This document shows positions 48,401 through 58,976 of a stretch of 64,000 bases of DNA, piece by piece. The notes beneath the pieces were generated by a model. That model was not told the DNA's origin. It worked only from the letters and a program-made list of their open reading frames with translations, and searched no databases. The DNA is taken from positions 1 through 64,000 of IMG/VR virus record IMGVR_UViG_3300044655_001189; one strand, given 5' to 3'. This DNA comes from a virus. The position numbers and the translations under genes are program-made. Position 1 is the stretch's first letter; the number at the start of each line of letters is the position of its first letter.

Positions 48401-51400
48401 GTGATACAGTTTCCGAATCAAATAAGGAAAGTGAGGCTACGCCTACTGCCAGTGAAGATTCTAAGGCTAAATCCGAATCCAAGTCCGAGTCAAATAAAAA
48501 AGCTGAACCTGTAGTTAAAAAGAAAGCACCTGCTAAGAAAGTTTCCAAACCTAAAGCACCTGCGAAACCTAAAGCTGCAAAGAAGCCTAAAACCACAAAG
48601 AAACCTACGACCAAGCAAAAAGAAGCTGCCCCAACTGTAACGGAAGAAGTTGCACCAGTAACTGAATTACCTACTGATCCAGAAGCGCGCAAAGCAGCCA
48701 TCATAGCGCGTAAAGCAGAGATATTTAAAAGCATTAAAGACCGTTGGTTACCTGATAAAGAAAATCAAACATTTAACATCATAGCCGCTGGACCTGAAGA
48801 GAATTTAGCTGAAATGAAAAAGGATGTTGATGCTATTATTGAATTGGCGAAGTTGAGTATAGAGGAAATGGGAATGACTCTTCAAGAATTTGTGGATGAA
48901 ATGGTGGTAGCCTTTGGAAAAAAATTGCCAAACATCACACAGCTTGCTACTGATGTTTACAATAGCGTAAGTCTAGGTTCTGATACAGTAAGGAATGAAG
49001 TTGATGTATTGATTGACGAGTTTCTGAATGCTGAACCAACAATAGAAACTGAATCGGGTCAGGTGTTGCCTGTAGGTGAAAATCCAGAGCAGCGCACATT
49101 ACGCTCTTCTATTTTGGCAATAGCAGATAGAGCTATGCTCGCAGGTGGAGAATGGTTACGCGAAAAAGACTTTCAGAAGATTGGGTCAAAAGGTAGAATG
49201 AGATACTTCTTTGACAATCCCAAAGCGTATATCGTTATGAATGCCCTTGATGGTTATTCAAGGAATTTGAAGGGCTACTCATTCATGAAAACTCTTCTGA
49301 CCAAAGACGAAGCAATGAACATCATGCAGAATTTCGTTGAGGAAATTGACAAGATGGAAGAGCGTACTGGCTTTAAGCTAGACGGTAAAAAAATCAAAGA
49401 GCCTAATTATGGTGATGTCAATACGGTTGTTCAAGGTTTCTTTAAGGAATTTGAAGCTGCTTGGAAAGATAAAGACCCTGAGAGCTATGCAATCTTTGAC
49501 AAGTATTCAAAGCTTATAGCTGGAATACCTAGCATTAAACCATCATACGCAATGGCAGGGCCAAATGAATGGTCAGACCTTGGGTTGAAACGCCTTGTGA
49601 CGGGATTGTTCAGTGAAGATGGAATGCTATTAAATCCTGATGTTATTACCCAAACTATACAAGGTATTGCTGCTAGTGTGCCACGCGGTGGAGGTAATAA
49701 AGGATTCATCGCAGCCATGCGTAAAGTGGCCTATGGAGCAGAAGGAGAGCAGCAAGTTATAGCTATGCGAATGCTTGACAGAATTGGCGCTTTAGTTGAC
49801 CTTGATTCAGCGCAGATAAACAATAGCGGTGAGCTTAAAGCTATCTTCAACACGTTAGCAAATATGGGTACTGACCAAATTGTAGTGAGCGTATTTGGTA
49901 GTGATGGCATGGTGCGCAGGGAAATAATGAATGTCGCCATTTCCGCCAAAGAATTAGTTTCAAATCTGGTAGGAAAGCTAGACACATACCTTACTCAAGC
50001 AAGGGCTGTGAGTGCGTTTAATTCATTGATACGTGAGTATAAAAACATCAGCAAAGAAGTCACCCATCAAATTGCAAATCAAGGAGCACTTACCCCAGAA
50101 CAAGATATTGACTATGCAAAACGCTTATTGAATTTATACCATGAACGAATCATAAAACCGTATGGTGGGCTATACAATGTAGACAATAGCTATGTAGATG
50201 GAGTGGTGAAATCGCTAAGCATGAAAAATTCTACTAAACCAGTATGGGTTCAAGCTGCAGGGATGATTCAAGTGTTGGACAATAGCAATGTTCGAGATAA
50301 ATTAAGCAATGGCAAAGTAGTCGATGTATTGTCAGAGTCCAGCAGTTACTTCAATTTAATTTCACAATCCATTGTAAACCGTCAGGCAAATGCAACTACA
50401 TGGAGAAATGCTGATGGTGAGAATGTAACTGCACAAGGGCCTAAAGACCACGTTACTTTGGTTACAGATTCTATGTTGATACCTACAGAGGAAGGTGGTA
50501 CTACACCAGCACAGAAGATGCTGAAACTACCTTTTTACAAAAACAATCCTATTCTAAAATTTTGGAATAAGGGAACTACAACAGGTCGGCAATTATGGAC
50601 AGAAGGTAACTTCAAAAAGCAATTTAGTATAGAGCTGGATAAGATGGGTTCCTCTGGCGTATTAGCGGATAACCTGATGGCATTCTTTGACAACACAAAG
50701 GAGAGCTACAAGCACATGTATATGCTCAATGGTGACCGTATGAGAAGATATGTGTTCGATGCTCCACTTCTTTCGTTTCAAGAAATTGGCGATCACTTTG
50801 GGTTGACTAATGGTAAGTTCGACCCTACTACAGCTATTGTAAAACAGTTTGAGCAACGAGCTGCAAATGCATTAGCAGGTGGTGATGTGCAGCTTAATGC
50901 GGAAGGTTTGGATAGGCTCAATTCTACATACCACATTAAATTCAAAATTGAGAATGGAAAGTTTGTAGCTGATGGCGAATTAACCAATAGTGCTAGACAA
51001 GCAAACATCAATGCACTAACTGAAAAATTCAGAGAATTGAATAAGCATCCTGTCCAGTATGAAGGAATGCAACTACGGTATATGGATGCAGTACTGGCAA
51101 TGGCAGCTAAAAATCCTAAGCTGGCTGAACTACTAAATCCTAACCAAGCCTATGATTCACGGTTGCGTAAACTTGCTGCGCTGTATGAAGGAAACAACAG
51201 TATCAATGAGCTTGCATTAAGTGATGTCTTGGTTGGTGACTTGATTAACCTACGTCCGGGCGCGAAGGGAATGAAGGATGCTAAGAGTCAATCAACGGGT
51301 GGTATGAATGTGTCAGCTACAGTCGGCCCATTCTACATCGTTACATTAAAAGAGTTCCCTGGAATGGACTCTGGTTCATTTATGAATGCGCACATGAGTG

Positions 51401-54400
51401 AAGCTGCAGGTCAGGGTGTCATTAACGGACTAGGGCCAAACATTAAGATTGGCTTCTTTGGAGTGGTTCGAAATGGCTTAAAGACTGGACATGGCCTTGC
51501 ATATAAAATGGCTACCATGAATGCGGTGCGAGGTAAAGACGGTAAGAACAAAATGGAGTATGACCATGGAGATTCTGACCAGTACGCTAAACTAGCGCGT
51601 TTAATGGATAGGATAGAAGCTGAAATTACTGCTAAGAATACCAGTGACGTTAAACCACGCATTCTATTCATGCCACCAACTTCTCAGAAGGTACAGCCAT
51701 ATAAGACAACGCCAATCGACCTTTCTACTTACAACGATGACTTTGTTCTAAATGAATCTCATTTTCAAAAGGTAACACCAGAAACACATACAGTCAATTT
51801 CAATATCAATAATGATATGACTGATGGCGCTCGTTCTAAATCACAACTTGTGCAAATGCTTTCTATCATTCAAGAAGCTGTTGATGGACAAGACTTGGCT
51901 ATACGTGAAGCATTCCTTAACAAATTCCATTCAAAAATGGTTGACGTTATGAAGGAGCAAATGAAGGAAGGTTTTAATACTGACCCTGATGTTCTAGCTA
52001 AACAATTGATAGAGCAAGTTTTTGGAAACGATATGTCATTCAGTTCAAAAGCTGCACTACAGCATTTGAAAAATCTATTTGAGGACCCGAATATTACACA
52101 CCATATTGAAGATGAAAATCTATTTGGCACAGCACTAGGTAAGCTTACCCAAACATTCAATAGGGTGGCTATGACTATGCAATTAGATGGCGGTACGCTG
52201 CAAACGTTCCCTGACCTTGAAACAGACCCTAACAAAAGGCTTAAATGGAAAGATGCTAATGGTACTGCGTTAATCAATCCAGAGGTAGCTGTACCGCCAT
52301 CAATGGGTGCTATTGGCGACCTAATTATTTTGGCTCGCGTACCATCATCAGGTTCTGAATCGATGTTCGTTGGTAGAATAGTGGGGCACCTGCCAGCAAA
52401 TGTAAATGGAGTGAAAGTTCCATTTGAATACTTGCTTAATTCCAACTCCGACCATGATGGAGATATGCTTCATGCGTTTATAGAAAAACAAAGCAAGGCT
52501 GCTAAAAAAGCATTCGTTGATTTTATGATGAGTACCGAAGCCATGTTGTCGCCAACGTTTCTACAAAGGCGTGACAAGCCATTAACATTGGATCTACTGG
52601 ATAATGCTTTAAATAGAGCTGGCTTGCCGAAGGTTAAGGTTAGCTTGAACTCCGTAATGGGTAGAATGAATATCCTAGATCAGATGAACTCAAGTTCGTC
52701 TGCTATTGGAATATTTGCCAATGCTAAAAAAGTGTTTACAAACTTGGCTGCATCAGGTAAGAGTACTGTAGAGCCAACTCAAGTTTTAATCAACGGCAAA
52801 GTAGAAAATGCTAAAGCTTACAGTACAAAGAATCTTCCAATGATGGGAGAGCTATTGCAAGCTGCCTTGGATAAGTTCGATAATCTGATGCTGTCCAGAA
52901 TGGGTATTGACATGGCGAACATAAATGAGATTGCTCTATTGGCAAACTTAGAAACGCGCAACAACGAAGTAATGAGTTATGACGACATCATAACGCTCTT
53001 ACAGTCGCCCGAAATGAAAGCGTATGTCAAGGGCGTGAATGATTTGATTAGCCCATTTGAAGGTAAGGACACTGCTTGGCCCAAGGATAAAACAAATATC
53101 CTAGACCTATTGATGTCTAATTCGCAAAACAATGGACTGAACAAAGAAATACTTGGCCTTATTCGTTTAGCGGTTGTTGAAGGTAATCAATTGAATGCAG
53201 TGGCATCTATGACTAGCTTAGACAAAGGGATGCAGTATGGCATGGGTCAAGTGTTGCACGTACTAGATATGTACAATGCATTAGAAGCAGGTAAAACGGG
53301 CTATCTTCAATTATTTAAAAACGCATTGGGCAAACATCATCATGAGGTGTTGGAGCTGTTTGTGAATACAATGAAACAAATGTCATTGTCATTTGGAAAT
53401 GATGCTGTCAGAGGAGCGCAAGATATATGGGATGCGCTAGGAATCTATGACCGTAAAGCAAAACATTGGGAAAAGCTTGCGACCATTGGAAACAAAATGC
53501 TTAATGCTACGGTGACCATAAAAAAGTATGACAATCCAGATGCGTTTGTGCAATCTTTTGGAGAGTTTCTATATGGATTGAAGAATGGTAGCGATACCAT
53601 GTACCCAATCAATAGCACTAGCGATACTGAAATTGACCAGATAGCAAATTTACAAGCGATGCAAGAGTTTGCGAATAATGCAAGAGAACAATTGCTGGCA
53701 AATAAAACTTCTCCAAAGTCAAATCCATTGAGCAATACTGCCAAACAAAAATACTTGGCACAAATTTCTGATTATGTGATTGCAAAAAACATGGTGAGCA
53801 CATTGACAAACAATGTATTCATACGAAATCTAACCGTCATTAAAGACAGGAATACAGGAAAGGTTATTGTAAACCTGAGTAGGAATGCGCGACAGTTAAA
53901 TGGAGTAGATAAGGCAGCTTTACTTGCAGCGTATGAAAAATTGCCACAACAGTTTAGAGATTCATTGCATGACTTTGCATTGCTAAATACAGGCTCTAAG
54001 ATTACACCATCTTCATTGTGGTCGTTACTACCAAATAGTTCAGTAGAACGATACAACGCAGCCACTAAGCTCATCAATGACCAAAAAGAAGGAGCTGCAT
54101 CAACTCCAACTACCGCTAAGAATAATGCTGAGTTTAGCGAAGCGTTAATGATGGAAAGCATGGATATGCTCGGAGCAGTAAGAGTTCCGCAAGGAAAGGT
54201 ATTCTCTGACATATTTAGAACTGTAGCTACTGGCTTAACTCAAGACCAAAAGAATGGTTTAGTTGGTAAATTGAAATCATACTTTCCAAACTCAGCAGAA
54301 CAGATACTTGCTGCCAATGGAGAAGTGTTTGAGATAACTCATCCTGCCACGACTATAGGCGCCATGACCAATGGTAAAATGAGTTACAGAGGAACGCCAA

Positions 54401-57400
54401 TGTTGCGCGTGGCTAATGCTAATGGAATTGGATCGCGATACTTTCTACTAGCGAAATCAGATGGTACATTAACCAAAGACAATGGGCTGTTCACTATGGG
54501 CATTGCTCAAACCTATGTGGAGATAACAGCTGGCATTGAAGCGTTACAAAAAACCAATCCACAGGGATATACTATGGATGGTGATAGACGAGAAACTAAA
54601 AATGCTGATGCTATTGCAGATGAAATGCGCAAACTATTCGAGGACCGCTTTAAGGATGTGAATGAGGACATCAAAGAAGGGGTGCGAATGGAAACAGCTA
54701 ATCACATGGGCACAATGAATGCGCCTGCTTCTGCTACACGAACTATCGCAAGTGACCCTAAGCTATACGACAAAATAGTTAAGCGATTAAAAGAGAAGTT
54801 TCCAGAGGTTCAAGTTATGGATTGGGATGCGTATCAAAAAGAGTTTGGTGCAGCACCGGGCGTTGGTCAAGCAAGACAATTTGGTTTACCTAATGCAATG
54901 CAACGAATAGTTGCTTGGTCTATGTCAGAGGGTGAGCTTGAAACTCCACCACACGAATATGCACACCAGTACGTTTGGATGTTTAAGAGTCACCCATTGA
55001 TTCAAAAAGGAATTGAATTGTATGGTTCTGCAGAAGCTTTGGTAGATGCTGTAGGTAAAGACTACGTTCGTCAAATAGAAAGCGAGGGTACAATTTACGG
55101 TGCGTTTTCTAATACGATAGCAGGTATGAGAGGATATGCTGAAAAGCAAGCGGCCAAGAAAGGCTATGCTCAATCGTTCTGGAAACTAATGAGGTCCATT
55201 TTTGGATCAAATGACATTGCTCAAGTGCTTGCAAAAAATATGTTGGATGGTACGCGCTTAGATGCGGAGCCAACATTAAATGAGCAAGTAGGAAACATGG
55301 TCGGGCGTAGGCCGCTACCTTCTAATGCCAATCAATTTATGGATAGCAATGTAATTCCTCATAAGGTACAACGCTCAGATGCCGACCTTGATGCTTCTGA
55401 AAGCGCCATGACGGAAGCAGGGAAGAACATAGTGCAGAATTTAATTGACAATGACATAGCTAAGGAACGGCTACGTAGAAACTCAGGTACTGGATTCTTA
55501 TTTCAAGTGGTACAGAACTTCCCTGGACTAGACCCTAGTACTCAATGGAGTGCTCACAATTTTGCATTGAATATAAGTTCATGGCTGAACAATGAAATTT
55601 ATACGCCAGCTGAAGTTAAGGAGAAAGGTGGATATTTTGCATCGACTGTATTGAGTGACGAGTCATTGCAAACAGACCCATTGTTTATGGCGCACAGCTT
55701 TAAGCAAGTTATGAGTGATTTGCTGTATCTCAAAGGTGAATTTGACCGTACTGCTGGCACTACTCATGCAGTTCAACAAGTAACTGCAGCTAAAAGAATC
55801 AATGGCTTGATGGCATTGATGTATAATTCTAGCGACCCATTAGATGCATCCTCACTTGGATTTCAGAACGCACTTAGCGCAATGGAAGTAGCGGAGGTAC
55901 GTCAGGCGTATGATGCTATAATGCGAACTCATGCAATGCTTCAATACCAAAAGATTGCCAGCAAGCAATTGAATATTGCAGAAGGAGAGGTTGCAGAAAC
56001 ATCTAAAGTGTTGACTACAATCAATGATTCTATTACCGCCAAGTCTGCAGTCTTAAAAAGAATTTGGCTTGCAATGCAACACGATGAAGGATTTGTTGGC
56101 AAGGCAACAGATACTTTTAAAGGCATCTATAGTTGGTACCAAGATAAGTTTGACCGTCTTGATGTAAAGGTTTTTGCAATCACTGGTGATGAAAGTGCTC
56201 CGTTGTATCAGGTGCTAGTACAGTCATTAAAGACTGCGCAAAACCGATACAACAGGATATATCACGGCACTTCTATTGATAAAGGCGTTGCTTATATCTG
56301 GTCTGATGCTATTGGCAAACTCAAAGGCTTGGATGCTATTACCTACAATACTTGGGATCAAGGAACTGTATGGAAACTAAAAGATGCAACTCCTATTGAG
56401 GTAATGCAAGTACGTGAAGTTAATGGCGTAAATGTTTTGCAACCCATAACCGTATCTATGAGTGTAGGTGAAAAGCTATGGGTGTCTATTATGGCAAAAC
56501 AAGTAGATGCTAAAACTGGTATTAGCTTCCGCGATGTATTGAAAAACGGTGGTATGGGATTCTCTACTCAACGTCATAAGAAAGATGTAGTGACTGCTAA
56601 ATACAAGCTGACAGAAGCACAGATAGTAGCTATAGAAAATGAAGTTGCAGCATACCAAGGCGGTAAACTTCTTAGCCAAGTGATGCCAGCAATAGCAAAT
56701 GTTTTTGCTAAGATGCAGCCAGCTATCAATCAAACTTACAAAGAGCTGACAGGACTAGACCTACTTACTGACCCTGATTACTTTCCGAAAAAAATGCATG
56801 GCAAAGGTTCGGGAAATAGCAATCATGTAACTGGACAATGGGATAGAGTTATATCTCCTTTGGGAATCATAGGAACATCCGTGACCTTGGAAGTGCAGGA
56901 CGTATTTAGCATGATGCATGATTACACAATTAAAGGTGCAGAGTTTCATGCGTATGCTATTCCTATCCGAAATGCTGGAAAACTTTTGTCAGGTAAAGAT
57001 GCAGAGGGATATAAATTGGAAGATAGCTTAATGAAGGTTGGCTTAAAAGACCATCTGGATGATGTTGTCAAACACATAGAGGGTATGATTAACACAAAGA
57101 AGCAATTAGGCTACGAAGGGGGTAAACTCAATGTACAAAACGAATTGAAACCAGCGCATTGGTTATCCCATAAATTGCATTCTAGGCTTACTGTACATGC
57201 ACTTGGTCACAACTTGGTGGTAACTGCTACACAGTTACTTGGAGGGCCTATGGCTACGCAGCGCATTCCATGGAAGTATTTGCAATCCGATACAATACGG
57301 GTGGACAAAACAATCTTTTCGTTATTGGAAACCTTAAATCGGGAGAAGATATTTACTTTGGATAGCGTATTTGATTATGCCAATACCAATATGCCAGAGT

Positions 57401-58392
57401 ATCACGAAATGAGGGCTCACAGTAGTGACTTAAATGCTAGGTTAACCACAAGGGTGATTGATAGTTCTCAAGAATCCAGTATGCAATCCGTTAATGGTGG
57501 CAAAGAAGATAAACTCCTTTGGTTAGTCAATCCATCGTACTTCTTAGCCGCTATTACATGGGCTGACTTGCAAGGGTTAAGAATAATATGGAATGGCGCT
57601 AAAAATATGGCAGCCGACCCCGACTTAAACCTTGGATTGGTTGTGGGTAGTACAGAGTATTGGGAACACGTTGCTGCTGTAGCAGAAGATGTGGTTAGAG
57701 AAACACAATCTTCATTCGATAAAGTAAATCGTACTAGAGCACAGGCTAACCCTGGACATAACTTCTATTCGTACTTCCAACGGTTCTCGTCACAATCAGT
57801 AGCTATATCTGCTCAATTAAAGAAAGCACATTATCAATCGGTACATAACCCTACTCCTGCTAATCGTGCGCATGAAAAAAGGTCAATGGCTGCGTATGTA
57901 TTGATTAACTCTACAGGTTATGTAGCAGTCAGATTGATAGAAATGTTCATGATGTATGCTATTTCCATGCAGTTAAATAAAACTGCATCCATTGATATAC
58001 CAGAAGCAGAAGATCCGTTAATGCCAGATTGGATGAAACAAGTAATTATGACTGTCGGTGATATAATTGGAGTAAGCTTTGGCGTTTTTCCTATAGGTGG
58101 TGATTTAGTAAAGGCATCTACTAAAAGCTTGTCGAATTATGCAATTACTCATAGCCCCAAAGAAGCTGCTAGTACGTTTGGTAAAAGCGTATTCAATCCT
58201 GTTGACCATCCAATTATTGATGCACCGGTCCACGTATACGATGGTGTCATGGCTCTGAATGATGGCGATGTTGACAAAGGTTTGGCTAGCTTTTTCAAAA
58301 GTGGGGTAACGGGTTCAGGATTTCCTTCTTCTTATTTCAGAACTCCCGAAAAATATATAGAGATTTCAAAGCCAACGCAATACCATAAATAA
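45463..58392 (+). CDS. Giant virion RNA polymerase + zincin polyprotein (4309 aa)
   Basis: A 4309-residue protein; one frame, no internal stops. A hydrophobic stretch lies near residues 305-334. A Glu/Thr/Pro linker and a Lys/Ala/Pro tail (about 860-1065) follow. Then come a DNA-dependent RNA polymerase-type region with DHDGD at 2330-2334 (52450-52464), preceded by an R-x-P strand (ARVPSSGS) and followed by FMMSTEAMLSP, which mirrors the beta-prime active-site element. A zincin motif HEYAH lies at 3164-3168. Two membrane-like segments lie at about 4142-4170 and 4190-4216. In crAss-like phages such giants are packed in the virion and injected, where they transcribe early genes. Confidence 0.85.
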   Translation: MDEEMLQQLLAEQAAQEGQVQSQGQPVAAQVAQPTQAVGTQISPMTNPFLSPQRKERVLSNTWMDHVVDDPISSAKGTPDEESVRSLSDEEIAQRLEFFANPSSNPQWMEEMKKDSVGFDRARNASIEEAARRANEKTGEQKDPNDFWKEYNGQYDTEPMGKKEQDKRKLDTYSAKMKEQGSSDEEVGNLESMWNELKKAKTGVDLIPHALINGLTGVVEQGHDLYLHGVSLIAGFTPRETLTYKAVMMGGATDKFMETGDRKDLQADKYDRFRASLTEYMNQENERVGALPTKTFIASAKKDDFVGSLVAGFGGTMGLVPSAIVGVGTMGWGMEPYMAGMAEADKVTNSRLATGKEIADAYRDGDNDQLMSWTTSMIVGFTEKLGLKKLGKSIEEAFSSKTLKDKAIRFLSDSGIQGATETFQGGIEHVGTAYNEIKLANPEMSDAEAMARAVKEGALWYGSGEAFETFATTALGVSYMTGASHVAGKAWRKATETQEQKLAAKLDDPNVSEASKTILRDKFNQLRQQASAEYQQERTIFKSLSQEEQTELGSLAKTIKVQEEILAEQDLDDDAKQIAEQRIGETLARIDAIKAPIKEQLLEKDKEKLRSMGVYTVPMVDGVLDPTAKTQLHTEEEQKIAAKAIDEIVQTGIKEKLPAKQIAANIEAAGHMVGDGILFTTQEYVEMATTKALPSLTEAFDGKVTAKEVSNTDTTTTTESTSESTDDTLKPFTELDARNDELNTYFDERKRIDEIYESDWDGLSEDEADEHRNALIANEEQRDILFEKYASPKEKKEYERLVAKEKSTFENLKNRVGLGETRYQRYRKANNYKESVMDRLYDMTPARATSTESTTEATPTATEPVAVTPTPTEKELRDNIVIADIEKRRKEALAANVKLTELTGGAIGGEKDFADQLNAKFDAEIDAVTSSQSTSKADEVMAAAKAAIEREREVDDLPFGASGNDVFESDKGNKEGDKKGDTVSESNKESEATPTASEDSKAKSESKSESNKKAEPVVKKKAPAKKVSKPKAPAKPKAAKKPKTTKKPTTKQKEAAPTVTEEVAPVTELPTDPEARKAAIIARKAEIFKSIKDRWLPDKENQTFNIIAAGPEENLAEMKKDVDAIIELAKLSIEEMGMTLQEFVDEMVVAFGKKLPNITQLATDVYNSVSLGSDTVRNEVDVLIDEFLNAEPTIETESGQVLPVGENPEQRTLRSSILAIADRAMLAGGEWLREKDFQKIGSKGRMRYFFDNPKAYIVMNALDGYSRNLKGYSFMKTLLTKDEAMNIMQNFVEEIDKMEERTGFKLDGKKIKEPNYGDVNTVVQGFFKEFEAAWKDKDPESYAIFDKYSKLIAGIPSIKPSYAMAGPNEWSDLGLKRLVTGLFSEDGMLLNPDVITQTIQGIAASVPRGGGNKGFIAAMRKVAYGAEGEQQVIAMRMLDRIGALVDLDSAQINNSGELKAIFNTLANMGTDQIVVSVFGSDGMVRREIMNVAISAKELVSNLVGKLDTYLTQARAVSAFNSLIREYKNISKEVTHQIANQGALTPEQDIDYAKRLLNLYHERIIKPYGGLYNVDNSYVDGVVKSLSMKNSTKPVWVQAAGMIQVLDNSNVRDKLSNGKVVDVLSESSSYFNLISQSIVNRQANATTWRNADGENVTAQGPKDHVTLVTDSMLIPTEEGGTTPAQKMLKLPFYKNNPILKFWNKGTTTGRQLWTEGNFKKQFSIELDKMGSSGVLADNLMAFFDNTKESYKHMYMLNGDRMRRYVFDAPLLSFQEIGDHFGLTNGKFDPTTAIVKQFEQRAANALAGGDVQLNAEGLDRLNSTYHIKFKIENGKFVADGELTNSARQANINALTEKFRELNKHPVQYEGMQLRYMDAVLAMAAKNPKLAELLNPNQAYDSRLRKLAALYEGNNSINELALSDVLVGDLINLRPGAKGMKDAKSQSTGGMNVSATVGPFYIVTLKEFPGMDSGSFMNAHMSEAAGQGVINGLGPNIKIGFFGVVRNGLKTGHGLAYKMATMNAVRGKDGKNKMEYDHGDSDQYAKLARLMDRIEAEITAKNTSDVKPRILFMPPTSQKVQPYKTTPIDLSTYNDDFVLNESHFQKVTPETHTVNFNINNDMTDGARSKSQLVQMLSIIQEAVDGQDLAIREAFLNKFHSKMVDVMKEQMKEGFNTDPDVLAKQLIEQVFGNDMSFSSKAALQHLKNLFEDPNITHHIEDENLFGTALGKLTQTFNRVAMTMQLDGGTLQTFPDLETDPNKRLKWKDANGTALINPEVAVPPSMGAIGDLIILARVPSSGSESMFVGRIVGHLPANVNGVKVPFEYLLNSNSDHDGDMLHAFIEKQSKAAKKAFVDFMMSTEAMLSPTFLQRRDKPLTLDLLDNALNRAGLPKVKVSLNSVMGRMNILDQMNSSSSAIGIFANAKKVFTNLAASGKSTVEPTQVLINGKVENAKAYSTKNLPMMGELLQAALDKFDNLMLSRMGIDMANINEIALLANLETRNNEVMSYDDIITLLQSPEMKAYVKGVNDLISPFEGKDTAWPKDKTNILDLLMSNSQNNGLNKEILGLIRLAVVEGNQLNAVASMTSLDKGMQYGMGQVLHVLDMYNALEAGKTGYLQLFKNALGKHHHEVLELFVNTMKQMSLSFGNDAVRGAQDIWDALGIYDRKAKHWEKLATIGNKMLNATVTIKKYDNPDAFVQSFGEFLYGLKNGSDTMYPINSTSDTEIDQIANLQAMQEFANNAREQLLANKTSPKSNPLSNTAKQKYLAQISDYVIAKNMVSTLTNNVFIRNLTVIKDRNTGKVIVNLSRNARQLNGVDKAALLAAYEKLPQQFRDSLHDFALLNTGSKITPSSLWSLLPNSSVERYNAATKLINDQKEGAASTPTTAKNNAEFSEALMMESMDMLGAVRVPQGKVFSDIFRTVATGLTQDQKNGLVGKLKSYFPNSAEQILAANGEVFEITHPATTIGAMTNGKMSYRGTPMLRVANANGIGSRYFLLAKSDGTLTKDNGLFTMGIAQTYVEITAGIEALQKTNPQGYTMDGDRRETKNADAIADEMRKLFEDRFKDVNEDIKEGVRMETANHMGTMNAPASATRTIASDPKLYDKIVKRLKEKFPEVQVMDWDAYQKEFGAAPGVGQARQFGLPNAMQRIVAWSMSEGELETPPHEYAHQYVWMFKSHPLIQKGIELYGSAEALVDAVGKDYVRQIESEGTIYGAFSNTIAGMRGYAEKQAAKKGYAQSFWKLMRSIFGSNDIAQVLAKNMLDGTRLDAEPTLNEQVGNMVGRRPLPSNANQFMDSNVIPHKVQRSDADLDASESAMTEAGKNIVQNLIDNDIAKERLRRNSGTGFLFQVVQNFPGLDPSTQWSAHNFALNISSWLNNEIYTPAEVKEKGGYFASTVLSDESLQTDPLFMAHSFKQVMSDLLYLKGEFDRTAGTTHAVQQVTAAKRINGLMALMYNSSDPLDASSLGFQNALSAMEVAEVRQAYDAIMRTHAMLQYQKIASKQLNIAEGEVAETSKVLTTINDSITAKSAVLKRIWLAMQHDEGFVGKATDTFKGIYSWYQDKFDRLDVKVFAITGDESAPLYQVLVQSLKTAQNRYNRIYHGTSIDKGVAYIWSDAIGKLKGLDAITYNTWDQGTVWKLKDATPIEVMQVREVNGVNVLQPITVSMSVGEKLWVSIMAKQVDAKTGISFRDVLKNGGMGFSTQRHKKDVVTAKYKLTEAQIVAIENEVAAYQGGKLLSQVMPAIANVFAKMQPAINQTYKELTGLDLLTDPDYFPKKMHGKGSGNSNHVTGQWDRVISPLGIIGTSVTLEVQDVFSMMHDYTIKGAEFHAYAIPIRNAGKLLSGKDAEGYKLEDSLMKVGLKDHLDDVVKHIEGMINTKKQLGYEGGKLNVQNELKPAHWLSHKLHSRLTVHALGHNLVVTATQLLGGPMATQRIPWKYLQSDTIRVDKTIFSLLETLNREKIFTLDSVFDYANTNMPEYHEMRAHSSDLNARLTTRVIDSSQESSMQSVNGGKEDKLLWLVNPSYFLAAITWADLQGLRIIWNGAKNMAADPDLNLGLVVGSTEYWEHVAAVAEDVVRETQSSFDKVNRTRAQANPGHNFYSYFQRFSSQSVAISAQLKKAHYQSVHNPTPANRAHEKRSMAAYVLINSTGYVAVRLIEMFMMYAISMQLNKTASIDIPEAEDPLMPDWMKQVIMTVGDIIGVSFGVFPIGGDLVKASTKSLSNYAITHSPKEAASTFGKSVFNPVDHPIIDAPVHVYDGVMALNDGDVDKGLASFFKSGVTGSGFPSSYFRTPEKYIEISKPTQYHK

Positions 58393-58394
58393 TT

Positions 58395-58402
58395 TACTTT
58401 TG
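58395..58402 (+). promoter_or_regulatory. TAnnTTTG box four bases before a start
   Basis: TACTTTTG ends four bases before the ATG at 58407. If used at standard spacing, the mRNA would begin at or within the first codon (leaderless). Confidence 0.5.
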
Positions 58403-58406
58403 AGCC

Positions 58407-58976
58407 ATGGCAACAATCCTTATCCCTCAATTAGACACTACCTCACAATGCGGTAGATTGATATTCACAGATGCTACTGCGGTGGGTAGTGGTACAGGCT
58501 ACGATGTAGCAGGTGGCATAGACCTATCTACGGTAACAGATGCTTCGCTATCTTACACTAACTTATCAGGAACGTCACAAGGATATCTGTGGGCTACTGG
58601 TGACTGGATGCCAGCAACAGGCGACATGTCGTACACGATTGATTATCCATCATTGCTAGGTGTGTATGAGTTCACGTACAGTGTGACGGGTCTAATTGAT
58701 GGGGCAGGTGAACCCGTGACTATTGAAACTAAGTTTATGGTGTTGTTTGACTGCGCTGTAATCGCTTGTCTTAAGTCTAAGGTACTTGCACTTGCAAAGC
58801 AAGGTTGCGGATGCTGTGGAGGCTGTGGTAATGGCCTTGACCAAGCTAAAGTAAATTGGATGTACGCTCAATTGTCTGCTGTGCAAATAGCATTTGCAGA
58901 AGGGTACTACGATTGTCTTGATGGAATACTTGAATCAGTACTTTCTAAATGCGATAATGCTTGTAGCTCATGTTAG
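58407..58976 (+). CDS. Cys-rich tail-type protein (189 aa)
   Basis: A 189-residue protein. The first ~110 residues are beta-rich and Thr/Gly-rich. The C-terminal ~60 residues have nine or more cysteines in short clusters (GCGCCGGCG about residues 133-141, CDNACSSC at the end). Cysteine clusters of this kind occur in tail or spike proteins of Bacteroidetes phages and may be stabilised by disulfides or metal. The gene overlaps the next by 7 bases. Role as a tail component is inferred. Confidence 0.6.
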   Translation: MATILIPQLDTTSQCGRLIFTDATAVGSGTGYDVAGGIDLSTVTDASLSYTNLSGTSQGYLWATGDWMPATGDMSYTIDYPSLLGVYEFTYSVTGLIDGAGEPVTIETKFMVLFDCAVIACLKSKVLALAKQGCGCCGGCGNGLDQAKVNWMYAQLSAVQIAFAEGYYDCLDGILESVLSKCDNACSSC

